Origin: Acinetobacter tibetensis
Lineage (GTDB): Bacteria; Pseudomonadota; Gammaproteobacteria; Pseudomonadales; Moraxellaceae
Reading direction: 5' to 3'
NCBI RefSeq assembly: GCF_023824315.1
Contig: NZ_CP098732.1
Span: forward strand, 2,232,001 to 2,296,000
Length of the DNA stretch: 64,000 bases
Shown: piece by piece, positions 39,601 to 50,503 of the stretch
Numbering within the stretch: the stretch's first letter is position 1
Layout: every line of letters starts with the position of its first letter
Position numbers and translations under genes: made by a program
The notes under the pieces: generated by a model
The model's input: only the letters and a program-made list of their open reading frames with translations
Told to the model about the DNA's origin: nothing
Database searches by the model: none

Positions 39601-40482
39601 ATGAAACGTATAGCTCCCCTAGCCACTTTCTGTCTGTTCGTATTTCTAAATACGCAAACAACCTATGCCAATTTCTTTCAAAATCTTGAAATTTTTCGAC
39701 CAAAAAATACAATTCACAATATTTCTTATGGATCAGATACATTACAAAAATTAGATGTCTATCTCCCGAAGTCCAATCACTCAAACCTAAAAAATCAAAA
39801 ACTTGCACCCATTTTATTGATTGTACATGGTGGAGCGTGGAGTATTGGAGATAAGTCTCATCAAGGTTTGATTCAACATAAAGCGACCTATTGGAATCAG
39901 CAAGGTTGGGTGGTAATTTCAGTGAATTATCGCTTAGTCCCTAAAGTCACCGTGCAACAGCAGACACAAGATATTGCGGATGCACTGAATTTTGTGCAAA
40001 AGAATGCCTCAAATTGGCAGGCTGATAATCGAAACATCGTGATTATGGGACATTCAGCAGGTGCACATTTGGTCACCTTACTCTCTACTCACCCAGAATG
40101 GATTTCCAACTTTCCCAAACCATGGAAAGCAACGATTGCCTTAGATAGTGCTGGCTATGACTTAGAAGCCACCATGTCCAATCAACACGCTCAATTTTAT
40201 GATCGTGTTTTTGGGCCTTCTAAAGAAAACTGGCGTTTAGTTTCACCCAAAGTTCAGTTAAAACATTCGATGCCTGCTTTTCTGGCGGTCTGCTCCACCA
40301 TTCGTCCTGATCAATCTTGTGTACAAGCGCATTCATTTGTTCAACAAGCCAAAGCTTTAGGCACGACCACAGCCTATTTGCCTCTACCCTTATCTCACGC
40401 CGAAATTAATCGGAACTTGGGTCAAAATAACGACTATACCCGTCAAGTTGATCAATTTATGCAACAGCATTTACAACATTAA
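39601..40482 (+). CDS. Secreted alpha/beta-hydrolase (esterase/lipase)
   Basis: 293 residues with a signal peptide ending T-Y-A at residue 23. The oxyanion HGGAW (76-80), the nucleophile Ser152 in GHSAG, an Asp following, and the catalytic His in PLSHAEIN form a BD-FAE/carboxylesterase triad. It is probably periplasmic or outer-membrane associated. Substrate not predictable. A bidirectional terminator separates it from convergent purL. Confidence 0.85.
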   Translation: MKRIAPLATFCLFVFLNTQTTYANFFQNLEIFRPKNTIHNISYGSDTLQKLDVYLPKSNHSNLKNQKLAPILLIVHGGAWSIGDKSHQGLIQHKATYWNQQGWVVISVNYRLVPKVTVQQQTQDIADALNFVQKNASNWQADNRNIVIMGHSAGAHLVTLLSTHPEWISNFPKPWKATIALDSAGYDLEATMSNQHAQFYDRVFGPSKENWRLVSPKVQLKHSMPAFLAVCSTIRPDQSCVQAHSFVQQAKALGTTTAYLPLPLSHAEINRNLGQNNDYTRQVDQFMQQHLQH

Positions 40483-40492
40483 TATCTAGGCA

Positions 40493-40521
40493 AAAAAAAG
40501 CCACCCGAAGGTGGCTTTTTT
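40493..40521. terminator. Bidirectional terminator between the esterase gene and purL
   Basis: AAAAAAGCCACC, CGAA loop, GGTGGCTTTTTT between convergent genes. Confidence 0.93.
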
Positions 40522-40534
40522 AATGTGTTATGGA

Positions 40535-43500
40535 TTAACCAATAAACTTACGTGCATTACGGAACATACGTAACCATGCACCATCTTCAGTCCACTCTTC
40601 AGGTTTCCAAGAATGCTGAATCGCACGGAAATTACGCTCTGGGTGCGGCATCATAATGGTTGCACGACCATCTTTAGACGTTACACCTGTAATCGCTTCT
40701 GGAGAACCATTCGGGTTTAATGGATAGTGCTGAGTTGGGTTACCATGACTGTCGACATAACGTAAAGTCACTTGGTTACCTTCATTTAAGGCAGCCAATT
40801 TTTCTGCACTTGCAACAACACGACCTTCACCATGCGCAACCGCAATCGGAAGAATCGAACCTTCCATGCCTTCAAGCAATACAGAATGTGACTTTTCAAT
40901 ACGAACGTTCACTGCACGTGCTTCAAACACTTCTGAAGTGTTGCGATGGAAACGTGGCCAAGCATCTGCACCAGGAATTAACGGTGCAAGTTGCGACATC
41001 ATTTGGCAACCGTTACACACACCTAAAGTGAATGTTTCTTGACGGTTAAAGAATTTCTCAAATTGATCACGTAAGCGTGGGTTAAATAGAACTGATTTTG
41101 CCCAGCCACCGCCAGCACCCATGACATCTCCGTAAGAGAAGCCACCACAAGCCACTAAACCTTCGAAGTCATTTAAATCAACACGACCTGCAAGTAAATC
41201 ACTCATGTGCACATCGACGGTATTAAAACCAACTTTGTCAAATGCAGCCGCCATTTCAGTTTGGCCATTTACGCCTTGTTCACGCAAAATCACCATACTT
41301 GGACGACGTAAATTAATAAACGGCGCTTCAACTGGCTCATTCAAATCAAAAGTAGGCTGTGCAATGATACCTTGATGTGAATTGTCTGCAATTAAGGCAA
41401 ATTCTTGATCAGCAGTTTCAGAGTTATCACGTAAACGTTGAATTTGGTGAGAGACTTCAGCCCAAGCTTGCTGTAAATCAACACGTGGCAAAGTCAAACC
41501 ATTGATCGTTAACTGATCTGTGTTATTGACTGAACCCACAACTGAGATGGCATCTTTTAAGCTTGATGCTGCAACTTCGTCTGCAAGAGTCGCCCAGTCA
41601 GAAGTACTGATTTGAAGCACTGCACCAATTTCTTCTGCGAACAACGCTGCTGTAGATTGATTTTCTAGTGCTACACCTAAACGTGAAGCAAACATCATTT
41701 CCGCAACAGTTGCCAATAAACCACCATCACCAATGTCATGGTAAGCTTGAATTAAGCCACGGTTGTTCCAGTCTTGGACTAAATCAAAGAAAGCTTTGAA
41801 ATCCGCAAAACTGTCAACATCTGGAGTAACGGAACCAATCGCTTTATAGACTTGCGCAAGGATCGAACCACCCAAACGGAATTGACCTTTAGATAAATCA
41901 ATACGAACCAATACAGAATCAGTATTTTTCAATTCAGGCGTTAAGGTTTTACGTACATCATTTACAGGTGCAAATGCAGTAATCACACCACTCATCGGAG
42001 AGGTTACAGCCTTATCCTGACCTTCGTCATTCCAAGTCGTACGCATCGAAAGTGAGTCTTTACCAACAGGAATTGCAATCCCTAAAGCAGGACACATTTC
42101 CATACCAATGGCTTTCACACCTTCAAACAAGGCTTGGTCTTCACCTTTTTGCCCTGCTGCTGCCATCCAGTTCGCAGACAACTTAATGTCGCTGATCTGC
42201 TCGATATTGGCACACATGATGTTTGAAATTGATTCTGCAACTGCTAAACGCGCAGATGCCGCAGGGTTTAACAACGCTACAGGTGGACGTTCACCCATTG
42301 CCATCGCTTCGCCTGTATAACCTTGTAAGCTGGTGGTTGTTACTGCTGCATCTGCAACAGGTACTTGCCAACGACCTACCAACTGATCACGCGCAACCAT
42401 ACCCGTAATCGAGCGGTCACCAATGGTAATCAGGAATGATTTAGATGCAACTGTTGGGTTCTTTAATACACGGAAAATCGCGTCTTTCAAGTCCACTTGA
42501 GCAGCATCAAAATCATCGCCCTTACGTTCAATCGTTTCGTATGAACGACTCATACGTGGTGTACCACCAAGCATGACTTGCATTGGCATATCCACTGCTT
42601 TGTTGTCGAACAATGGGTCGTTTACAGTCAATTGACGAGCTTCAGTCGCTTCACCCAATACAGCAAATGGGCAGCGTTCACGCGCACAAATTGATTCAAA
42701 CAAGGCTAAAGATTCTGGTTTGATCGCGAGTACATAACGTTCTTGCGCTTCGTTTGACCAAATCTCCATTGGAGACATACCTGATTCAAGCGAAGGAATC
42801 TTACGAAGGTCTAGAATCGCACCGAGCTCATGGTCATTCACCAACTCAGGCATAGCATTGGAAATACCACCCGCACCGACGTCATGTACAGAAACGATTG
42901 GGTTTTCATTTTCCATGCGCCAGCAAGTATCAATCACTTCTTGGCAACGGCGTTCCATTTCTGGGTTTTCACGTTGTACAGAAGCGAAGTCTAGGCTTTC
43001 ACCCATCGTACCGCTATCTACAGATGATGCAGCACCACCGCCTAGACCGATCAGCATCGCTGGCCCACCTAAAACAATGAGTAAGTCGCCCGGTTGAATC
43101 GCATCTTTTTCTACATGGTCAGGACGGATATTACCGTAACCACCTGCAATCATGATTGGCTTATGGAAGCCTTTCACTTCACCGTTTACATTCTGTTCGA
43201 AAGTACGGAAATAACCATTTAACGCAGGACGACCAAATTCGTTGTTAAACGCAGCACCACCTAATGGGCCTTCAATCATAATTTGAAGTGGCGATGCCAT
43301 ACGTGAAGGTTTGCCGTAGTTTTCTTCCCAAGGTTGTTCAAAACCAGGAATATTCAAGTTCGATACAGTAAAGCCTGTTAAGCCTGCTTTCGGCTTACCA
43401 CCACGACCTGTTGCGCCTTCATCACGGATTTCACCACCTGAACCCGTTGCAGCACCTGCAAATGGTGCAATTGCTGTTGGGTGGTTATGGGTTTCCACTT

Positions 43501-44368
43501 TCATCAGGATGTGAGCAGCTTGGCTCTTATACTTATACGTATAGTGACCTGTGTCTTCATCTTTTTTCGGGTAGAAACGTTGTGTGTCATAACCCACAAT
43601 GACTGATGCATTGTCTTTATAAGCAGACAAAACATCCGTTGGTGATTCTTTATAGGTATTTTTAATCATTTGGAACAATGACAATGGTTGTACTTCACCA
43701 TCAATCGTCCATTCAGAACCGAAAATCTTATGACGACAGTGCTCTGAGTTTGCTTGAGCAAACATCATTAGTTCGATGTCATGCGGATTACGACCCAGCT
43801 TGTTAAAAGCAGCCGTTAAATAATCAATTTCTTCATCAGACAACGCAAAACCAAATTCCGAATTGGCTTGTACCAGTGCCTGTTTACCTTGACCCAAAAT
43901 ATCAATTGAATTTAAAGGTTTTGGTGCAGTTTCTTGAAATAATGCCACAGCATCATCAATACTGCTGAATACGCTCTCTGTCATACGGTCATGTAAAGCC
44001 AGCTTTACTTCATTCGATACTTCAGAAATACCTTTTAAAGTAAACAAAACACCGCGTTCAAGGCGGTGTATCGGGGTATTACAGTTGGCAAAAATATCCG
44101 TCGCTTTAGAAGACCACGGCGAGATTGTACCCACGCGAGGTGTCACCAAAATTTGGACGTCATCATTCGATGCTTGGCGAATTTGAAAAACTTCACCATC
44201 ATTTAATAATTGTAAGGCAGATTGCTGCTGTTGCTCGTTGAGCGCTTGGTCAAACAGATAGACCCATTGGCTTTCTATTGATTGAACAGAACTAATTGAC
44301 GCTAGACGTGATAATAGTTGAGTTTTCTTAAAAGAAGAATGTGCTGGTGCACCGGCCACGATAAACAT
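40535..44368 (-). CDS. purL: Phosphoribosylformylglycinamidine synthase (large, single-chain)
   Basis: Fourth step of purine synthesis: FGAR, ATP and glutamine to FGAM. 1,277 residues, the gammaproteobacterial single-chain form. The N-terminal domain precedes two PurM-like repeats carrying ETHNHPTAI and the [16 protein letters not shown] site (about 290-330). The C-terminal class-I glutaminase has [11 protein letters not shown] (Cys nucleophile) and PHPERNFR for its His/Glu. No purine operator was recognised upstream. Confidence 0.98.
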   Translation of the reverse strand: MFIVAGAPAHSSFKKTQLLSRLASISSVQSIESQWVYLFDQALNEQQQQSALQLLNDGEVFQIRQASNDDVQILVTPRVGTISPWSSKATDIFANCNTPIHRLERGVLFTLKGISEVSNEVKLALHDRMTESVFSSIDDAVALFQETAPKPLNSIDILGQGKQALVQANSEFGFALSDEEIDYLTAAFNKLGRNPHDIELMMFAQANSEHCRHKIFGSEWTIDGEVQPLSLFQMIKNTYKESPTDVLSAYKDNASVIVGYDTQRFYPKKDEDTGHYTYKYKSQAAHILMKVETHNHPTAIAPFAGAATGSGGEIRDEGATGRGGKPKAGLTGFTVSNLNIPGFEQPWEENYGKPSRMASPLQIMIEGPLGGAAFNNEFGRPALNGYFRTFEQNVNGEVKGFHKPIMIAGGYGNIRPDHVEKDAIQPGDLLIVLGGPAMLIGLGGGAASSVDSGTMGESLDFASVQRENPEMERRCQEVIDTCWRMENENPIVSVHDVGAGGISNAMPELVNDHELGAILDLRKIPSLESGMSPMEIWSNEAQERYVLAIKPESLALFESICARERCPFAVLGEATEARQLTVNDPLFDNKAVDMPMQVMLGGTPRMSRSYETIERKGDDFDAAQVDLKDAIFRVLKNPTVASKSFLITIGDRSITGMVARDQLVGRWQVPVADAAVTTTSLQGYTGEAMAMGERPPVALLNPAASARLAVAESISNIMCANIEQISDIKLSANWMAAAGQKGEDQALFEGVKAIGMEMCPALGIAIPVGKDSLSMRTTWNDEGQDKAVTSPMSGVITAFAPVNDVRKTLTPELKNTDSVLVRIDLSKGQFRLGGSILAQVYKAIGSVTPDVDSFADFKAFFDLVQDWNNRGLIQAYHDIGDGGLLATVAEMMFASRLGVALENQSTAALFAEEIGAVLQISTSDWATLADEVAASSLKDAISVVGSVNNTDQLTINGLTLPRVDLQQAWAEVSHQIQRLRDNSETADQEFALIADNSHQGIIAQPTFDLNEPVEAPFINLRRPSMVILREQGVNGQTEMAAAFDKVGFNTVDVHMSDLLAGRVDLNDFEGLVACGGFSYGDVMGAGGGWAKSVLFNPRLRDQFEKFFNRQETFTLGVCNGCQMMSQLAPLIPGADAWPRFHRNTSEVFEARAVNVRIEKSHSVLLEGMEGSILPIAVAHGEGRVVASAEKLAALNEGNQVTLRYVDSHGNPTQHYPLNPNGSPEAITGVTSKDGRATIMMPHPERNFRAIQHSWKPEEWTEDGAWLRMFRNARKFIG

Positions 44369-44779
44369 GCTGATTTTGGCTCCACGGGCAAGTCTTTTGA
44401 ACTTTACCGCAATGTGACTTTGAAGAGAGTCACATATTCTACTGTGAAAAGGTCAAATCAGCTAGATGGATAACCCTGATTATGTAACCTAATCCTGCAA
44501 GAATTTCATTTACAACCGCTTTATTACGCTTTTTTAGATAAAATGACTTAAAAATAAATAACTAGATTGACTACTCAAGCTGAAATAGTGTGAATTTTTT
44601 CATAAAAAAATTCGTTGTTGCTCAAAAACAATCAAAATTCCTTTTCAATCCTCTACCCTTCAATTTAAACCTCCACGCTTCTTTATTTACATTGCAACCG
44701 ACAAATCGTGTCGCACTGCTCTAGTGCAACCCAATATTTTTTGGCATGATTTAAGCAATCCTTCTATGAAACATAATAA
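44369..44779. other. Divergent intergenic region purL / dGTPase gene
   Basis: 411 noncoding bases between divergent genes. It holds the inverted repeat at 44412-44435 and a shorter one, GCACT/AGTGC (44713-44727). Promoters must lie here, but none stands out. Confidence 0.5.
44412..44435 (-). promoter_or_regulatory. Inverted repeat in the purL leader region
   Basis: ATGTGACT and AGTCACAT, 8-base loop, 44 bases upstream of the purL ATG. It may be a leader hairpin or an operator half-site pair. Regulator unknown. Confidence 0.35.
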
Positions 44780-46117
44780 ATGGAACAAATGCGTTGGTTA
44801 GAACTGCTTTCCACAGTTCGCATTGGTCGTAAAAAACAAAGTACAGAACAAGCACGAAGCCCTTTTCATAAAGATTATGATCGTATTATTTTTTCGCAAA
44901 GTTTTAGACAGCTCAATCGTAAAACTCAAGTCCACCCACTAACGCAACATGATGGCATTCATACGCGCCTCACGCATTCACTTGAAGTATCGTGTATAGG
45001 TCGCTCATTGGGTATGCTGGCGGCTGAGAAAATAAAAGACGAACTCCCTGTCTGGATTTCCCCTGCCGATGTTGGTGCCATCATTCAAGCTGCATGTTTA
45101 GCACATGATATTGGCAACCCCCCTTTTGGACATGCAGGAGAATACGCCATTCGTGAATGGTTTGATGATGCTTCACACGGCAACTTTCTGGCAAAACTCA
45201 CTCCAGAAGAAGAAGCTGATGTGCGTCAATTTGAAGGTAATGCACAAGGTTTACGCTTACTGACCAAAATTGACTATCATCCTAATGATGGGGGCATGCG
45301 TTTAACCTATGCCACTTTAGGCGCATATTTAAAATATCCATGGTTATCCAAAACCATTGCCGAACAAGGCAATACCCCAGCCAGCATGCGAGCCAAATTT
45401 GGTTGTTATCAATCTGAAAAAGAAATATTGGGGCAAATTGCCGAACAACTTGGGCTCATTCAATTGGCAAAAGATCGTTATTGCCGTCATCCACTAACCT
45501 ATTTATTAGAAGCCGCAGACGATATTTGCTATGCCCTGATTGATTTAGAAGATGGCATTATTCTGAATATGTTGAGTTATGAAGAAGTTGAACCCATTTT
45601 TCTTGATTTAATTGCGGACTATGGCAAGCCTGCAGAACTCTCGATGGATACCACTTGGCAGCAAAAAATTGCCGCATTGCGTGGTCGGGTGATGAAACGT
45701 TTAGTTGATGAGGTGACTACCGCCTTTGCCAAACATCATTATGAAATTCTGACTGGACAGCTCAAAGGCAGCTTATTGCAGTATTGTTCCGAAGACATTG
45801 AGTTGGGAATTAACCGTGCTAAAGAACTGGCACGCGATAAAATCTTTGAACACCCACAAAAAGCAGGTTTGGAAATTATCGCCCATCAAAGTTTACAGAA
45901 TATTTTAGATGCTTTTATTCCCCTCACTACACCGCACAAAACCTTAAGCTTTAAAGAACAACGCCTATTTACCATTTTGCAGCGTTCAGGTGCGCGTTTT
46001 GGCAACAATCATTATGAAAATATTATGCAAGTACTGGATATTATTTCAAAGTTTTCCGATCATCAGGCTTATAATCTTTCGCAAGAACTGCAAGGCAATA
46101 AATCTGGTTTGATGTAA
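44780..46117 (+). CDS. dgt: Deoxyguanosinetriphosphate triphosphohydrolase-like protein
   Basis: HD-domain dNTPase: dGTP (and possibly other dNTPs) to nucleoside and tripolyphosphate. 445 residues. His66 in RLTHSLEV and the HD pair 109-110 in CLAHDIGNPPFGHAGE are metal ligands. YLLEAADDICYALIDLEDG supplies the final Asp. The length fits the type-2 dGTPase-like group rather than the 505-residue E. coli Dgt, so specificity is less certain. ruvA starts 86 bases later. Confidence 0.9.
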   Translation: MEQMRWLELLSTVRIGRKKQSTEQARSPFHKDYDRIIFSQSFRQLNRKTQVHPLTQHDGIHTRLTHSLEVSCIGRSLGMLAAEKIKDELPVWISPADVGAIIQAACLAHDIGNPPFGHAGEYAIREWFDDASHGNFLAKLTPEEEADVRQFEGNAQGLRLLTKIDYHPNDGGMRLTYATLGAYLKYPWLSKTIAEQGNTPASMRAKFGCYQSEKEILGQIAEQLGLIQLAKDRYCRHPLTYLLEAADDICYALIDLEDGIILNMLSYEEVEPIFLDLIADYGKPAELSMDTTWQQKIAALRGRVMKRLVDEVTTAFAKHHYEILTGQLKGSLLQYCSEDIELGINRAKELARDKIFEHPQKAGLEIIAHQSLQNILDAFIPLTTPHKTLSFKEQRLFTILQRSGARFGNNHYENIMQVLDIISKFSDHQAYNLSQELQGNKSGLM

Positions 46118-46203
46118 CCCAAATTAAAGATAAACATACTTTTTAAATAAGTAATCTTAAACCACTGGCAACCGTATACACCTCAAATAGTGAAGTTTTA
46201 AAA

Positions 46204-46806
46204 ATGATTGGATGTTTAATTGGCGAAGTGTTTGCCCTCGAAGCCCCAACAGTACTGTTAAATGTCAACGGCGTTGGCTATGAGATTGACACACCTTTAT
46301 CGACATTTTGCCAATTACAAAAAGGACAAAAAGTCACGTTATGGACACATTTGGCAGTACGTGAAGATGCACAATTATTGTACGGATTTTTACATCAACA
46401 AGAAAAAATCATTTTCCGTACTCTTTTAAAAGTCAACGGTGTCGGCCCCAAAATGGCTTTGGGTATTCTTTCAACGCTAAGCGTAGACATGCTGATTCAT
46501 ACGGTTGAACATGAAGATATAAATACCTTGATCAAAGTCCCTGGCGTCGGTAAAAAGACTGCCGAACGCCTGATGATTGAATTACGTGATCGCTTTAAAG
46601 CCATGTCTACAGGTTCAGTACCAAGCAACTCAACCACGGAACAAATCCAATTTACAGGCAACTCTGCCGTTGCCGAAGCCGAAGCGGCTTTACAATCTTT
46701 AGGTTATAAACCCTTAGAAGCCCAGAAATTGGTGAGTGCGGCAAAAGGCGATTTTACTGAAGCAAGCGATATCATTCGTGCAGCACTTAAGTCGATGAAT
46801 AAATAA
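46204..46806 (+). CDS. ruvA: Holliday junction branch-migration protein RuvA
   Basis: 200 residues. Domain I is an OB fold (MIGCLIGEVFALEAPTVLLNVNGVGYEI). Domain II has two helix-hairpin-helix motifs (VNGVGPKMALGIL and VPGVGKKTAERL). Domain III (A-E-A-E-A-A-L-Q-S-L-G-Y-K) contacts RuvB. It binds four-way junctions and loads the RuvB motor. ruvC is not adjacent. Confidence 0.97.
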   Translation: MIGCLIGEVFALEAPTVLLNVNGVGYEIDTPLSTFCQLQKGQKVTLWTHLAVREDAQLLYGFLHQQEKIIFRTLLKVNGVGPKMALGILSTLSVDMLIHTVEHEDINTLIKVPGVGKKTAERLMIELRDRFKAMSTGSVPSNSTTEQIQFTGNSAVAEAEAALQSLGYKPLEAQKLVSAAKGDFTEASDIIRAALKSMNK

Positions 46807-46847
46807 TTCAAATAGACACTCCAATACACCTAAATTCGATACACGAA

Positions 46848-46945
46848 GGCGACAAGGATGTCGCCATGTTGGATTGGGATATAAGGACATATCCTCAATC
46901 CAACACAAGATTTACTTGCGGACTCTAAAATATATTTTAAAGTCC
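46848..46945. repeat. Cluster of hairpins between ruvA and ruvB
   Basis: Three inverted repeats in tandem. GGCGAC/GTCGCC lies at 46848-46865. TGTTGGATTG-GGATAT and ATATCC-t-CAATCCAACA (46867-46905) form a 16-base stem with one bulge and a 6-base loop. A 12-base stem with one mismatch spans 46920-46945. A fourth short one, GAGGC/GCCTC (47011-47023), follows. None has a T run. In a gap of only 248 bases inside what is normally a tight operon, this looks like an inserted repeat element or an RNA processing region. Confidence 0.7.
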
Positions 46946-47054
46946 TCATTTTGATCTTTCAAAAGTAAGGCAATGCCTACACAATGGCACCTAACCATAA
47001 ATCATAATTTGAGGCTGTGCCTCGAAAGTTCAGCCAGAGATTTATTCACCCATT

Positions 47055-48062
47055 ATGCAAGACCGTCTCATCGGTGGTTCCGAAAAACCCGAAGATCATA
47101 TTGATCGCGCCATCCGTCCAACTTCACTAGATGACTATATTGGTCAACCTGTGGTACGCGAACAAATGGAAATCTTTATTGGTGCCGCACGTGGTCGTGC
47201 AGAAGCACTCGACCATACCTTGATTTTTGGTCCACCTGGGCTGGGTAAAACCACACTGGCCAATATTATTGCGCGTGAAATGGGCGGAAACTTGAAATCG
47301 ACTTCAGGACCTGTATTAGAACGTGCAGGTGATTTGGCTGCTATGCTGACCAATCTTGAAGAAGGCGATGTACTGTTTATTGATGAAATTCATCGTCTTT
47401 CACCAGTTATTGAAGAAATTTTGTACCCTGCAATGGAAGACTACCAACTCGATATCATGATTGGTGAAGGTCCAGCAGCCCGCTCAATTAAATTGGATTT
47501 ACCGCCATTTACCCTTGTCGCAGCCACCACTCGTGCAGGCTTATTAACGTCTCCACTACGTGACCGTTTCGGGATTGTGCAACGTTTAGAGTTTTATTCG
47601 GTGAAAGATTTAACTCATATTGTGACGCGTTCTGCCAACTTAATGGATGTGCCAATTACCCATGAAGGCTCGGCAGAAATTGCGCGTCGCGCTCGTGGCA
47701 CACCACGTATTGCCAACCGACTATTACGTCGAGTTCGTGACTATGCGCAAGTGAAAGGTACAGGCGAAGTGACCCAAGACATGGCACAACGTGCATTAGA
47801 TATGCTCAATGTTGATAAAGATGGTTTAGACACCCTCGACCGCCGTTATTTAAGCATGCTGCTTGAGCGATTTGATGGTGGTCCAGCAGGTATTGAAGCC
47901 CTAGCTGCTGCCATGGCTGAAGATTCAGGCACTTTAGAAGATGTGATTGAGCCATATTTAATTCAACAAGGTTATGCCATGCGAACTGCGCGTGGGCGTA
48001 TTGCCACCAACATGGCGTATTTACAGTTTGGGATGACGCCACCTGAACCGAAAGAAAAGTAA
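47055..48062 (+). CDS. ruvB: Holliday junction helicase motor RuvB
   Basis: 335 residues. AAA+ ATPase with Walker A GPPGLGKT (59-66), Walker B DEIHRL, sensor 1 in VAATTRAG and the Arg finger region SPLRDRFG. The C-terminal winged helix contains [18 protein letters not shown]. Works with RuvA in branch migration. Start at 47055 by family comparison; no strong ribosome site is visible. Confidence 0.97.
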   Translation: MQDRLIGGSEKPEDHIDRAIRPTSLDDYIGQPVVREQMEIFIGAARGRAEALDHTLIFGPPGLGKTTLANIIAREMGGNLKSTSGPVLERAGDLAAMLTNLEEGDVLFIDEIHRLSPVIEEILYPAMEDYQLDIMIGEGPAARSIKLDLPPFTLVAATTRAGLLTSPLRDRFGIVQRLEFYSVKDLTHIVTRSANLMDVPITHEGSAEIARRARGTPRIANRLLRRVRDYAQVKGTGEVTQDMAQRALDMLNVDKDGLDTLDRRYLSMLLERFDGGPAGIEALAAAMAEDSGTLEDVIEPYLIQQGYAMRTARGRIATNMAYLQFGMTPPEPKEK

Positions 48063-48066
48063 ATAA

Positions 48067-48093
48067 GAAAAAGGGAGATTAAATCTCCCTTTT
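48067..48093 (+). terminator. Terminator after ruvB
   Basis: AAAAGGGAGAT and ATCTCCCTTTT with a 3-base loop, 5 bases after the stop, followed by a pyrimidine-rich tail. Confidence 0.85.
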
Positions 48094-48251
48094 CCTTTTC
48101 AAGAAAACTCGAAAAATAGCGGTTATTTGAGCCGAACAACTCGTCTATCTCATGATAAATTCGAGCATTCACAATATAAGTCGATACCTTAAAAATCAAA
48201 AAATATACTTACATGGTTTTGCCTTCCGTTTATCACAAGGCTGTGTATTGC

Positions 48252-48544
48252 ATGAAATCATTCCGATTATCCTGTTTTGTTACATCGCGTCTACTATGTA
48301 GTCCCTTAAGTTTTGCCGATTGGATTAACACTGCTGTCGAAAAAATGAAGCACAAACTATCCAACTACGTCATCACATTCATCAACATCCAGAACTGGGA
48401 AATATGAAGTTTCAGACCTCTAAACTGATGCAACAGCAGCTTAAATCTTATGGTATAGGAGTGAAAATAGGATTTGCCAAAACAGGGGTAATTGGCATAT
48501 TCAAATGCATTATGCTGTCTAGATTATCAACCCATTCCCTCTAA
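48252..48544 (+). pseudogene. Remnant of an M20-family amidohydrolase/peptidase
   Basis: ATG at 48252 opens a signal-peptide-like start (MKSFRLSCFVTSRLLCSPLSFADW, then TAVEKMKHKLS) in one frame. A shift near 48360 leads into Q-L-R-H-H-I-H-Q-H-P-E-L-G-N and MQQQLKSYGI, then F-A-K-T-G-V-I-G, the characteristic opening of M20 amidohydrolases (LRRxLHxHPELG...GxGKTGVVG). Homology stops there, the frame ends at 48544, and the remaining 350 or so residues are missing. Frameshift plus truncation make it a dead gene. The rest of the 508-base gap after ruvB holds nothing recognised. Confidence 0.7.
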
Positions 48545-48570
48545 GCCCAGAGGGTCAATTTGCAAACAAG

Positions 48571-49143
48571 CTAAAGCTCCCTCACCTCTTCCACTAACAT
48601 TAACTCACATGCCCCATTGCCTGTATCTTCACGACTGAGTGAACTGCGCCATGCCCAACCATCCGCCGATTTCACTTCGACCAAATGTCCCTTTAAATAA
48701 ATTAGGTCATCTTGATCAACATCCTCCAATTGTTTTGCAATGGATGCATTCGCAGGAATCAAATGTGTATTGGCACTTTGTGTTTCAATCTCTTGGCGTG
48801 GAATAGGTGGCTGATTTTCATAACGCCAGTAATACCAGCGATTACTCTGACGTATCGAAAGCTGTTTATAAACTGTTGGATCTGCCATCGCGCCCCATCC
48901 CAAGGCAAAATCAACAGGGCTAAGCTCTGCTTCACGTCCAGAACGATAGTTTTCCCGTGATAAAACCCTAAATTGCCCCTCATAATTCGCCAAATTGGTC
49001 ATGGTATAACCATTAAAAGTTTGAACTGTGTCACTGACTCGCTGATGATCTTGAGCATTTTCAATCGTAGGACTTGGCTTCCACCAATAAATGAGTCCTG
49101 TAACAATCACAATCAACCAAATTAAATAGGCCCGACGGCTCAT
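48571..49143 (-). CDS. Membrane-anchored protein of unknown function
   Basis: 190 residues from ATG 49143, chosen because a GGGGGG-AAAG ribosome site lies just upstream. One N-terminal helix (AYLIWLIVIVTGLIYWW), then an extracytoplasmic domain with L-S-P-V-D-F-A-L-G-W-G-A-M-A-D and N-R-W-Y-Y-W-R-Y. It ends near a Cys in NGACELMLVEEVREL. I recognise the pattern as a conserved hypothetical but cannot name a family. Confidence 0.75.
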   Translation of the reverse strand: MSRRAYLIWLIVIVTGLIYWWKPSPTIENAQDHQRVSDTVQTFNGYTMTNLANYEGQFRVLSRENYRSGREAELSPVDFALGWGAMADPTVYKQLSIRQSNRWYYWRYENQPPIPRQEIETQSANTHLIPANASIAKQLEDVDQDDLIYLKGHLVEVKSADGWAWRSSLSREDTGNGACELMLVEEVREL

Positions 49144-49373
49144 CTTTCCCCCCCAAAAATGCAAATCGAAATATCCATTTTTATTATTCAAACTTAGCCT
49201 CATCCATTTTCAGATTGAAATCTTGTGCCATTGGACGGTCATTTCAAACTGCTAAACTTCATGGCATTACCTAGCCCATGACTCAGCCCCATTATAGCTG
49301 CAATTATTCTAAGCAGCTTTGGACAAGCACGGGCTTCGAAACACCATATTAAATCTAGACATGGAACACTATC

Positions 49374-49781
49374 ATGGCGAATAAATTCGAATTTCAAATT
49401 CGTGTATATATTGAAGACACTGACGCAGGCGGTATTGTCTATCATGCCAACCATATTCGCTTTATGGAACGTACCCGTACCGAATGGTTACGTGCCTCTG
49501 GTGTAGACCATTACTGGCACCAAAAAGACTACAACTTCGTGGTGCACAAAATTAATGTTAAATACATGCGTCCAATTCTCATGGATGACCTCATTACTGT
49601 TACAGCAAGTGTAGTTTCGTGTAAAGCTACGTCTTTTGTATTGCAACAAAATATTTATCGTGGTGAAATCTTGTTGGCTTCTGGCGAAGTCGAGTTAGCA
49701 TGTATTAGTGCAGAAATGAAACCTCGTCGTTTGCCAGATGAAATTCGCGATCTAATTCGTAAAGAGTTAGAACAAATCTAA
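49374..49781 (+). CDS. ybgC: Tol-Pal system acyl-CoA thioesterase
   Basis: 135 residues, hot-dog fold 4HBT thioesterase with the catalytic motif EDTDAGGIVYHANH (Asp in the active site). Hydrolyses short or medium acyl-CoA or acyl-ACP at the inner membrane and is nearly always the first gene of the tol operon. tolQ follows after 23 bases. Confidence 0.95.
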   Translation: MANKFEFQIRVYIEDTDAGGIVYHANHIRFMERTRTEWLRASGVDHYWHQKDYNFVVHKINVKYMRPILMDDLITVTASVVSCKATSFVLQQNIYRGEILLASGEVELACISAEMKPRRLPDEIRDLIRKELEQI

Positions 49782-49804
49782 GAAAACTCGGCTCCAGTGT
49801 AACT

Positions 49805-50503
49805 ATGGCAAATCAATTAGACTCCACACTTCACGTTTCAGACCTCATTTTACAAGCAAGTCCTGTCGTACAACTGGTGATGCTTTTACTTTTATTTGCA
49901 TCACTCTACAGTTGGTTTTTGATTGCCAAGTTACATCAGAGCTATAAAAAAGCCCAAGCAGATGATGAACATTTCCAAAAAATCTTCTGGTCGGGTGCCG
50001 AACTCAATACCCTTTACAACAATGCTCAACTCAACTCTAAACGTGTCGGGCTAGAAGACATTTTCTATCAAGGTTTGGGTGAATACCTCAAACTTAAAAA
50101 ACGTCATGCAGCAACGCAACAAACCATCGAAGGTACTGAACGTATTTTACGTGTTGGTTTAAGCCGTGATCAGGGTAATTTAGAACAAGGTTTAGGCGCT
50201 TTAGCCAGTATTGGTTCTGTCGCACCTTATGTGGGCTTGTTCGGAACTGTTTGGGGCATTATGAATGCCTTTATTGGTCTGGCAGATGTCGATCAAGTGA
50301 CCTTAGCGACCGTTGCACCTGGCATTGCGGAAGCCTTGATTGCAACTGCGATTGGTTTATTTGCAGCGATTCCAGCCGTTCTAGCCTTCAACCATTTTAC
50401 TGCTAAAGGTGAAGCGGTTTATTCAGACCGTGCTCTGTTTGCAGAAGAAATGGTGGCGCTATTACAACGTCAGTCGGTAGGTTCTGTTCAGGAAAATGAC
50501 TGA
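49805..50503 (+). CDS. tolQ: Tol-Pal proton channel subunit TolQ
   Basis: 232 residues, MotA/TolQ/ExbB family, three membrane helices. The conserved GLGALASIGSVAPYVGLFGTVWGIM lies in helix 2 and ATVAPGIAEALIATAIGLFAAIPAV in helix 3, the latter with the pore Thr. It energises TolA with TolR. Overlaps tolR by one base. Confidence 0.97.
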   Translation: MANQLDSTLHVSDLILQASPVVQLVMLLLLFASLYSWFLIAKLHQSYKKAQADDEHFQKIFWSGAELNTLYNNAQLNSKRVGLEDIFYQGLGEYLKLKKRHAATQQTIEGTERILRVGLSRDQGNLEQGLGALASIGSVAPYVGLFGTVWGIMNAFIGLADVDQVTLATVAPGIAEALIATAIGLFAAIPAVLAFNHFTAKGEAVYSDRALFAEEMVALLQRQSVGSVQEND

